A stretch of DNA of 32,665 nt from Palleronia pontilimi. GTDB taxonomy: Bacteria > Pseudomonadota > Alphaproteobacteria > Rhodobacterales > Rhodobacteraceae. Both the position numbers and the translations under genes were made by a program. The stretch lies in assembly GCF_016412875.1 (NCBI RefSeq), contig NZ_JAEKPD010000025.1, positions 1-32,665 on the forward strand. Reading direction: 5' to 3'. Under the pieces are notes generated by a model. It had not been told where the DNA came from. It was given only the letters and a program-made list of their open reading frames with translations, and did no database searches. Below, piece after piece: positions 24,701-31,869 of the stretch. Each line of letters starts with the position of its first letter. The stretch's first letter is position 1.

Positions 24701-25113
24701 TGGGCAAGCCGATCACCACCGCGTCGAGCGGCACCTGCGTCGCTTTTCCCAACGTCTGCAAGACGCCGGTGCCGACACCGGCCGGGCCGCAGGACGTGCC
24801 GATCCCGTACCCCTCGATCGGGCAGCTCTCCTCGGCCGAGAAGCAGAGCGGCGATCCCACCGTCTTTGCCGGCGGCGACCCGGTGGTGACCACCGATTTC
24901 GAGATCGCGGACACCACGGGCGATGCCGCCGGAACCTCGGGCGGGGTCAAGTCCGGGGGGCAGGGCGGGCCGGTGACCTTCCCGTCCGGATCCGGCTCGG
25001 TCAACGCCCAGACCTATCCGGTGGTGCGCATGTTCGACCAGACCGAGCAGAACGACGGCAACTGCACCGGGACCTGCCTTGGCGGGATTCCGACGATCAG
25101 GGTGGGGGGCTAG
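24700..25113 (+). CDS. PAAR-like tip protein (DUF4150)
   Basis: The 137-residue protein has the DUF4150/PAAR-like layout: CVAFPNVCKTPVPTPAGP, VPIPYPSIGQLS, a GGDPVVTTDF turn, SGGVKSGGQGG and a C-terminal cysteine pair (NCTGTCLGG). PAAR-type proteins form the pointed, metal-holding tip of contractile spikes. It takes the place of Afp10/Pvc10. ATG 24700 overlaps the DUF2169 stop. Confidence 0.82.
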   Translation: MGKPITTASSGTCVAFPNVCKTPVPTPAGPQDVPIPYPSIGQLSSAEKQSGDPTVFAGGDPVVTTDFEIADTTGDAAGTSGGVKSGGQGGPVTFPSGSGSVNAQTYPVVRMFDQTEQNDGNCTGTCLGGIPTIRVGG

Positions 25114-25116
25114 GCC

Positions 25117-25536
25117 ATGGCGAGCACCGATCCGCGCCTGACGGGCAAGCGCCGGCACCTGGGCAAGGGCTGGGCGTTCCCGGTGCGGCCGGTGGGCGGC
25201 AGGCTGGTCTATGCCGAGTACGAACAGGACATCGAGCAGGCGGTCGAGATCATCCTGCGCACCGACCCCGGCGAACGGGTGATGGAGCCCGGCTTCGGCG
25301 CCGGGCTGCGCAGCTTCCTGTTCGCCGGCAACTCCTCGGTGACCCACCGCCGGGTCGAGCAGGCGGTCACCCGCGCGCTGCTGATGCAGGAGCCCCGGAT
25401 CGAGGTGAAGAAGGTCGCCGCCCGCGCCGCAGCGGGCGAACCGAACCTGATGGAGATCGAGGTCGACTACGTCGTGCGCCGCTCCAACGCCTTCTACAAC
25501 CGCGTCTATCCCTTCTATCTGAACGAGGCGGACTGA
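25117..25536 (+). CDS. gp25-like baseplate wedge protein (Afp9/Pvc9-like)
   Basis: The 139-residue protein is of the gp25/GpW family, which initiates sheath assembly at the baseplate. The signature DPGERVMEPGFGAGLRSFLF is clear, with AEYEQDIEQAVEIILRT before it and NAFYNRVYPFYL at the end. It sits three bases after the PAAR-like stop and three before the J-like start. Length and sequence look normal. Confidence 0.92.
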   Translation: MASTDPRLTGKRRHLGKGWAFPVRPVGGRLVYAEYEQDIEQAVEIILRTDPGERVMEPGFGAGLRSFLFAGNSSVTHRRVEQAVTRALLMQEPRIEVKKVAARAAAGEPNLMEIEVDYVVRRSNAFYNRVYPFYLNEAD

Positions 25537-25539
25537 GCC

Positions 25540-27819
25540 ATGCCGCTGACCCCTCCACCGCTCGACGATCTCGACTACGCCACGGTCGAGACGATGCTGC
25601 GCGAACGCATCCCGCTGGTCGCCCCCGACTGGACCGACCACAACGACAGCGATCCGGGCATCGCGCTGATCCAGCTTTTCGCGCATCTCTCGGAGCAGCT
25701 CGGCTATCGGCTCAACCGGGTGCCGGAAAAAACCTATCTCGAGTTCCTCAAGCTCGTCGGCGTGCGCCTCGCCCCGGCCAAGGCCGCGCGCACCCGCATC
25801 GCCTTCACCCTGTCGAAGCCCGCCAATGCCGAGGCGGTGCTGGTGCCGGCCCACTCCCGGATCACCGCGAAGGCGGGCGGCGACGGCCCGCCGCCGGTCT
25901 TCGAGACCGACCGCGCGCTCGACGTGCTGCCGGCGCAGATCGCGGCGCTGGTGACGGTCCGCGACGGCCTGTTCGACATTAACGGCAGCGGCGATGCCGG
26001 CCCGACCGCCGCCGACGAGGTGGCGGCGGACTACATCGCCACGCGTTATGCGCTGGCCTGGGACGGCAAGACGCCCAAGCTGAAGGATATGGCGACCAAG
26101 CCGGTGCGGCTGTTCATGGCACCCGAGGAGGCCGAGCACCGCGTGCTCTGTATCGGGCTCGCCTTCAGCCAGTTGCGCTCGGCCGGGTTCCTGGGCGCCC
26201 GTGCCTCGCTGCACCTGCAGATCGACCAGGACGAGGAACCGACGCCCGAGGCCCAGGTCGAGGCCGGCGCCACCGCGCTGTCGGTCGTCAACGCCTTCGC
26301 CGAAGGCCCGCCGATGGTCGACTACGACTACTACCGCCCGCCGCGCCCGGGCGAGGCCTCGGGCAGCTGGCAGCCGCTGACGGTGCTGAGCGACGGGACC
26401 GACGGCTGGACCCAGTCGGGCACCGTCCGCTTCGACGTGCCCGAGCGCATCGGCCCGGCGCCGCTGACCGAGTGGCAGGAGGTCGAGACCGATCTGGCGC
26501 ACCCCTTCCTCGAGGCGGTCAAGACGCCGGTCCGGGACACGCCGGCCGAGGCGCCGATCAGCGGCTGGATCCGGGTCCGGTTTCCGGTCCCGCCGATGAT
26601 CGCGGTCCGGTCGCTCAGCTTCAACACCGTCGAGGCGGCGAACCTGGAAACCATCCGCGCCGAGCGCCTCGGCCGCGGCACCGGGCTGCCGGGGCAGGCG
26701 CTGAGCTTCACCAAGCCCAACGTCGACGCCGCCTCGCTGCGGCTGATCAGCCGGGACCGGACCCGCGCCGACGAGATTCTGAGCTGGGCCGAGGTGCCCG
26801 ATTTCGACGCCGCCGGTCCCGAGGACCGGGTGTTCGTGCTGGACGCAGAGGCGGGCGTGGCGATCTTCGGCGACGGGCTGCGCGGCCGCCCGCCCACCAG
26901 CACCGAGCTGATGATCGCCGAGATCTACCGCCACGGCGGCGGCACCAAGGGCGATGTCGACACCGCCGCGGTGGCCCAGCCGGCGGGGCTGCCCAATGCG
27001 ATCGAGGCCGCCTTCAACATCGTGCCTGCCCGCGGCGGCGCCGAGGCCGAAAGCCTCGAGACCGCCAAGACCCGCGCCCCGGCCGCCTATCGCCGCCGCG
27101 GCCGCGCGGTGACCGCGGCGGATTTCCGCGAGGCCGCCGAAGAGGCGCCCGGCGTGCGCGTCGCCCGCGCCCATGTGGTGCCGCTGCGCCGGCCGCATCC
27201 GGGCGGCCACCAGATCGGCGGGCTCGACGCGCCCGGGCTCGACATGGCGACCGAGGCGCCGGGCGCGCTTTCGGTCATCGTGGTACCGCAGGCCCCCGGC
27301 GACTACCCGATGCCCACCAACGGCGAGCTGTCGGCGGTTGCCGCGCATCTCGATACCCTGCGCCTGCTGACGACCGAGGTGCACGTGACCACGCCGCAAT
27401 ACGTGCGGCTCTTCAACATGCAGGTCGCGGTGCGGGCGCAGCCGGGATATGCCGAGACGCTGCTGCGCGAGACGATCATGGACCGCCTGCGCACGCGCTG
27501 CCACGTGCTGACGGGTGGCACGGACGGCAAGGGCTACGGCTTCGGCGCCGCCCTGCACCACGCCGATCTGGTGGCCGAGACCATGCGCGTGCCAGGGGTG
27601 GCGCGGGTCGAGGGGCTCGATTGCCTGGTCGACGGCCGCACCCCCGACGACGCCGAGCGCACGCTGGAATGGCGGATCGAGCGGCGGCTGGTGAAGCGGC
27701 TGACGAATTGCCCGGCGGCGGGCGTAGCGACCGATGTCGACCGCATCGTGCTGCTGCCCGACGAGGTGCCGTTCGTCGATCCGGTCTCGCTGCTGGTGTC
27801 CGTGGTGGGCGCGCCATGA
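25540..27819 (+). CDS. Baseplate J-like protein (Afp11/Pvc11-like)
   Basis: The 759-residue protein forms part of the baseplate wedge, corresponding to phage P2 gpJ and T4 gp6. The N-terminus has the typical DWTDHNDSDPGIALIQLFAH, LSEQLGYRLNRVPEKTYLEF motif. The centre shows the strand-rich GVAIFGDGLRGRPPTS and RRRGRAVTAADFREAAEEAP seen in J proteins. The C-terminal part has HHADLVAETMRVPGVARVEG. The stop overlaps the next start in ATGA (27816-27819). A long antisense open frame also crosses this region but is explained by codon bias. Confidence 0.92.
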   Translation: MPLTPPPLDDLDYATVETMLRERIPLVAPDWTDHNDSDPGIALIQLFAHLSEQLGYRLNRVPEKTYLEFLKLVGVRLAPAKAARTRIAFTLSKPANAEAVLVPAHSRITAKAGGDGPPPVFETDRALDVLPAQIAALVTVRDGLFDINGSGDAGPTAADEVAADYIATRYALAWDGKTPKLKDMATKPVRLFMAPEEAEHRVLCIGLAFSQLRSAGFLGARASLHLQIDQDEEPTPEAQVEAGATALSVVNAFAEGPPMVDYDYYRPPRPGEASGSWQPLTVLSDGTDGWTQSGTVRFDVPERIGPAPLTEWQEVETDLAHPFLEAVKTPVRDTPAEAPISGWIRVRFPVPPMIAVRSLSFNTVEAANLETIRAERLGRGTGLPGQALSFTKPNVDAASLRLISRDRTRADEILSWAEVPDFDAAGPEDRVFVLDAEAGVAIFGDGLRGRPPTSTELMIAEIYRHGGGTKGDVDTAAVAQPAGLPNAIEAAFNIVPARGGAEAESLETAKTRAPAAYRRRGRAVTAADFREAAEEAPGVRVARAHVVPLRRPHPGGHQIGGLDAPGLDMATEAPGALSVIVVPQAPGDYPMPTNGELSAVAAHLDTLRLLTTEVHVTTPQYVRLFNMQVAVRAQPGYAETLLRETIMDRLRTRCHVLTGGTDGKGYGFGAALHHADLVAETMRVPGVARVEGLDCLVDGRTPDDAERTLEWRIERRLVKRLTNCPAAGVATDVDRIVLLPDEVPFVDPVSLLVSVVGAP

Positions 27820-30515
27820 GCGGCTCGGTCCTCCTTGACCGGCTGCGGCCGGGGCGCGACGCCAACGACACGTCCTGGGTGATCCTGAGGGGCGCGCGCG
27901 GCTGGGCGCAGGCGCTGGGGCAGGGGGTCGTCTGGAACGCCGCCCGCGACGGGCTGGAGCTGGCGCCGCGCGCGCGGCCCGAGCTGGCCGAGGACTGGCT
28001 GCCGCTCGCGCCGGTGGTCGGTCCCGACGGCACGCTCTATCGCTGCGATCCCGAGCGCGACCTGCTGCTGGCGAAGCGCGCCTGCGATCCCGATTTCGCG
28101 CCGGTGCCCGGGCTCGGCGGCCCCGGCTTCGCCACCGGCCGGTTCCGCATGCCCGCCGGGGTGGCGGTGGACCGGCGCGGCCGGGTCTACGTGGCCGATG
28201 CCGGCAATGCGCGGGTGCAGGTGGTCGACCCGAAGGCCGCGGCGGTGGTCGCGGTGCTGCAGGACGGGCTGTCGCTGCCGGTGCACGTGGCGCTGGGGCG
28301 CTGCGGCACGATCTACGTGGCCGACGCGGGCAACGGCGCGATCCATGTCTTCGGCGCCGATTTCACGCCCCGCGCCGCGTTGCCGCTGGCCACCCGCGAC
28401 CCGGTCACGGACGCGCTCTGGACGGCACCGCCCGCGCCCCGGCCGCTGGCCGTCGCGGTGCTGCCGGGCGGCACGCTGGTCGCCTTCGATCCCGCCCGCG
28501 CCTGGCTGTGGCACATGACCTGCACGGGCGCGGCGCTGCCGGCGCAGCCCTGGCCCGATCCCTGGCCCGAGGGCTGGTCGCCCGCTGCGCGCCGCTTCGC
28601 GTCCGAGGCCGAGGTGGTGCTGGGCCCGATCGACGGCGGCAGCCACGACCTGGCCTGGCACCGGGTGCTGGTCGAGGCGGACCTGCCCGCGGGCAGCGCG
28701 CTCGAGGTCCAGAGCTTCGCCGCCAACCGGGTCGATCCGCCCCCCGCGGCGCTGTGGGCGCCCGCGCGGCCGGTGCCGATGCCGGCTGCCGCCGCCGACC
28801 GGCCGGGGGCCGCCTATGACCGGCTGGTGCTGGCCGATCAGGGCGGCTGGGCGCTCTGGCGCCCCGGCCGCCTGACCCGCGCCGCGCCCACGCTGGCGGA
28901 GCTGCAGGGCACCGGCCCGGACGGCACCGACGAGCTGACGCTGCCCGCCGGGGCCGCGGCCCGCGTCGTGCCCGGCGACGTGCTGCGCCTGACCACGCCC
29001 GCGGGCGGCAGCGCCGAAGTCACCGTCACGGGCGCCGGCGCCGGCGCCTGCAGCCTGGCCTTGAGCGGGCCCGAAGCCGCCTTCCTCGCCCCGCTCGCGC
29101 TGCACCTGATCCGGCGCGACGGCGACGCGCTGCCCTTCGGGCCCTTCGATCTGGGCTTCCTGGTCGATCCGGGCCAGGCGGCGCTGCCCGGCACCGCCCG
29201 CGACGGCCGGCCCGAGCCCGCGGCGCTGCCGCACGCGCTCGCCGCCTTCCTGCGCCCGGGTGACATCCTGTCCTTCGGTGGAGCAGAGCCCGCGCGCGCC
29301 GAGGTGCTGGAACTGCCGTCCGTGCCGGTGACTTTCAAGCTGGCCGCCGATGTCCCCGGCGACTTCCGCGACTGCACGGTGGCGCTGTCCGCCCCGCAGG
29401 GCCGGCTGGTGGTGCGCGAGCCGCTGCCCGATCTCGGCCCCCGGCCCGCGGGGCAGGAGGTCACCGTGATCCAGGACGCGCTATTCGAGCGCCACGCGCT
29501 GGCCTGGCAGGGCGCGGACACGCTGTGGCTGGCCGCGCCGCTGGCCGGCGCCATCACCCAGGCGGGCTGTACCAATGCCCGGTTCCCGGAACCCGAGGCG
29601 ACCGATCGCGGCCGCTACCTGTGGCTACGGCTGCGCCTTGTCGGGCGCGGGCTGCCGGCCCCCGACGGGGTCGGGCCGCCGGTGCTGGCCGACGCCACGC
29701 CGCTGATCCGGTCGCTGCGGGTCACCGGGCCGCGGCCGAGCCTGCTGCACTGGCTGCCGCAGGTCTTCGCCTATCGCGACCCGATGCAGGAGCCGCCGGG
29801 CGGCAATTTCCTGGAACGCTTCCTGGCGCTGTTCGAGGGCCAGTTCACCCGGATCGAAGAGGCGCTCGACAGCGTCCAGCGGCTGATGAACCCGGCGGCG
29901 GCGGATCCCGATTGGCTCGATTACGTCGCCTCCTGGCTCGATCTGGCCTTCGACCCCTCCTGGCCCGTGGCGCGGCGCCGGCAGCTGGTGATCGAGGGCG
30001 CCGATCTGCAGGCCGGGCGCGGAACGCCGGCGGCGCTGCGCCGCTATCTCGAGATCTACACCGGCGCCCCGGTCGGCATCGCCGAGGACTTCCGCCGCCG
30101 TCCGCCGCCGCCGATGCAGCTGGGCGCGCGCGGCGCCCTCGGCGTGGCGCCGATCGGGCCGGGCGTCGACGACCCGGAACGCTTCGCACACCGCTTCACC
30201 GTCACGGTGCAGCTGCCCGCCGGCATCGACCGGCGCACTGCGACCACGGCGGTGCGCGAGATCATCGACCGGATGAAGCCGGCGCAGACGCTCTACACGC
30301 TCGACGCGGGGCGCGCCCGGGCGCGGCGGATCGGCATCGACATGTCGATCGGCGCCATCGTGATCCCGGGGCCGACCCGCGCCGCCCCCTGTGCCTGCGA
30401 CCCCGAGGCCGCGCCTGGGCCCCGCCCGCACCCCGGCCACGTGCCCGGCGGCTTCCGGCTGGGCGGGCGGCTGGGGCACGGCCCGGTGTCCGAGACCCGA
30501 TTGCAAGGAGGGTGA
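27816..30515 (+). CDS. NHL-repeat / phage tail protein I fusion (Afp12-position baseplate protein)
   Basis: The 899-residue protein joins two modules. Residues about 105-190 hold two clear NHL-type propeller blades (MPAGVAVDRRGRVYVADAGN, then LPVHVALGRCGTIYVADAGN), and further degenerate blades probably follow to about 350. From about 640 it matches phage tail protein I (LLHWLPQVFAYRD, FLERFLALFEGQFTRIEEAL, DWLDYVASWLDLAFDPSW, RRYLEIYTGAPVGI). Protein I-type subunits connect wedge and fibres. The C-terminus is proline/glycine-rich with CACDP. ATG 27816 overlaps the J stop; open frame upstream of it lies antiphase within J. The propeller may bind a fibre or a target, by inference. Confidence 0.85.
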   Translation: MSGSVLLDRLRPGRDANDTSWVILRGARGWAQALGQGVVWNAARDGLELAPRARPELAEDWLPLAPVVGPDGTLYRCDPERDLLLAKRACDPDFAPVPGLGGPGFATGRFRMPAGVAVDRRGRVYVADAGNARVQVVDPKAAAVVAVLQDGLSLPVHVALGRCGTIYVADAGNGAIHVFGADFTPRAALPLATRDPVTDALWTAPPAPRPLAVAVLPGGTLVAFDPARAWLWHMTCTGAALPAQPWPDPWPEGWSPAARRFASEAEVVLGPIDGGSHDLAWHRVLVEADLPAGSALEVQSFAANRVDPPPAALWAPARPVPMPAAAADRPGAAYDRLVLADQGGWALWRPGRLTRAAPTLAELQGTGPDGTDELTLPAGAAARVVPGDVLRLTTPAGGSAEVTVTGAGAGACSLALSGPEAAFLAPLALHLIRRDGDALPFGPFDLGFLVDPGQAALPGTARDGRPEPAALPHALAAFLRPGDILSFGGAEPARAEVLELPSVPVTFKLAADVPGDFRDCTVALSAPQGRLVVREPLPDLGPRPAGQEVTVIQDALFERHALAWQGADTLWLAAPLAGAITQAGCTNARFPEPEATDRGRYLWLRLRLVGRGLPAPDGVGPPVLADATPLIRSLRVTGPRPSLLHWLPQVFAYRDPMQEPPGGNFLERFLALFEGQFTRIEEALDSVQRLMNPAAADPDWLDYVASWLDLAFDPSWPVARRRQLVIEGADLQAGRGTPAALRRYLEIYTGAPVGIAEDFRRRPPPPMQLGARGALGVAPIGPGVDDPERFAHRFTVTVQLPAGIDRRTATTAVREIIDRMKPAQTLYTLDAGRARARRIGIDMSIGAIVIPGPTRAAPCACDPEAAPGPRPHPGHVPGGFRLGGRLGHGPVSETRLQGG

Positions 30516-30517
30516 CC

Positions 30518-31849
30518 ATGTCGAAATGGCGAAGCCTGAACCAGTTGCGCGCCTGCGAGGACGCCGCCTGCGGTCTGCCCGCCGGGTTCTTCCGCCTGCG
30601 GTATTTCCACGGCAAGGAGATGCGGCTGGCCGACTATGTCGACGAGCAGCGCTACCACGCCGGCAAGATGCGGTTTCACAACGAAAAGCTGCACGGCGCG
30701 GGGATCCTGTGCGGGCTGAAACTGTCGGTGCTGCAGCCCGAGGGCACGGCGCTGCGGGTGGCGAAGGGGGCCGCGCTTGACGATTGCGGGCGCGAGATCG
30801 TGGTGGGCTTCGACCAGTGCGTCGACGTCGCCGCCTGGTTCGCGCGGCAGGCCTACGAGATGCAGGGGCAGGACGACAATCCCTGCGCGCCCGACGCCGA
30901 GAACCGGGTCAAGCTGTGCGTGCTCATCCGCTATGCCGAATGCGTCGGCGGCCCCGAGCCGGCGCCGCCCGCGCCTTGCCCGCCGCCCGATCCGTGCGCC
31001 TGCGGCGGCGGCGGCGCCTGCGGTTGCGCCACGCCGACGCGCGCGGCCGATCCCTGCGCCGAGGGCGCCGAGTTCGGCCGGGTCGCCGAGGAGTTTGAGC
31101 TGCGCCTGATGTTCGCCGACGAGGCGCGGCGGGTGTCGCACCACGAGCTGTTTCCGGACGCCGCCGAGATCGACGCCGCGCTGGCCGGCGCGGCGCCGAC
31201 CGTGGGTCTGCTGTCGGCGCTGGCGCCGGCGATCCGGGCGCGCTGTCCGGCGGCGGATGACGGCTGGCTGCTGCTGGGCTGTTTCCACGTCCGGGTCGAG
31301 GCCAACGACCCCGCCCGGGTGGTGGCGATCGAGGATGTCGACCACGGCGCCGCCGCGCAGGTGCTGCTTTCGACCGAGGTGATCCAGTACCTGCTGGGCG
31401 GGCTGATCGACGAGGTCGGCCCGGGCATGGCGGGGCCGCGGGTCGGCGGCATCGGCATGCGGCTGCTGCCCGACGGGCGCTACCAGATCGCGCTTGGCCT
31501 CACCGCGCAGATCGAGCCCACCTCGCTGGAGCCCGAGGCAAGCTTCCAGATCCGCGCGATGAGCGCGACCGGCTGGCAGGTGCCGGCGGCCAACGCGATG
31601 GTCGCCACCTACGGCACCGCCATTGCCGGTGATCATCACCTCGAGGGGCCGACGATCTATCTCGCCTTCAACAACGCCAACGGCTTTCTCGCCGAGGGCG
31701 GGCGCTACGAGCTCTTCGCGACCGAGGAAGTCGCCCCGATCGTCGACGACAAGCTGCGCCGACTGCGGCCGCGGCACCTGTCCTGGCGCTTCGGCCTGAC
31801 CACCGATCCGGGCACCGGCGCGCTGCAGATGCAGCCGCTGGGCGGCTGA
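30518..31849 (+). CDS. Cysteine-rich eCIS accessory protein, function unknown
   Basis: The 443-residue protein starts with a motif seen in proteins encoded beside contractile baseplates: FFRLRYFHGKEMRLADYV, EQRYHAGKMRFHNEKLHGAG and ILCGLKLSV. A proline/glycine linker at about 142-190 packs seven cysteines, including CPPPDPC, CACGGGG and CGC, suggestive of metal binding or disulphides. The rest is beta-rich with no known motif that I can name. There are no membrane segments. A strong AAGGAGG precedes the ATG, two bases after the previous stop. It probably belongs to the baseplate or fibre attachment zone; this rests on context alone. Confidence 0.75.
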   Translation: MSKWRSLNQLRACEDAACGLPAGFFRLRYFHGKEMRLADYVDEQRYHAGKMRFHNEKLHGAGILCGLKLSVLQPEGTALRVAKGAALDDCGREIVVGFDQCVDVAAWFARQAYEMQGQDDNPCAPDAENRVKLCVLIRYAECVGGPEPAPPAPCPPPDPCACGGGGACGCATPTRAADPCAEGAEFGRVAEEFELRLMFADEARRVSHHELFPDAAEIDAALAGAAPTVGLLSALAPAIRARCPAADDGWLLLGCFHVRVEANDPARVVAIEDVDHGAAAQVLLSTEVIQYLLGGLIDEVGPGMAGPRVGGIGMRLLPDGRYQIALGLTAQIEPTSLEPEASFQIRAMSATGWQVPAANAMVATYGTAIAGDHHLEGPTIYLAFNNANGFLAEGGRYELFATEEVAPIVDDKLRRLRPRHLSWRFGLTTDPGTGALQMQPLGG

Positions 31850-31869
31850 CCGCGGGAAAGGGGGACGCC

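Noticed and set aside
24421-27561. A long minus-strand open frame opposite the PAAR, gp25 and J genes
   Set aside because: It is low-complexity His/Arg/Gly-rich translation caused by codon bias; the plus-strand genes have clear family motifs.
26472-27815. Upstream extension of the NHL/tail protein I frame through the J gene
   Set aside because: It overlaps the J gene in another frame and reads as Arg-rich shadow; ATG 27816 is in an ATGA overlap with the J stop.
29525-30517. Upstream extension of the cysteine-rich protein frame
   Set aside because: It overlaps the protein I module in another frame; the start at 30518 has a strong AAGGAGG site.
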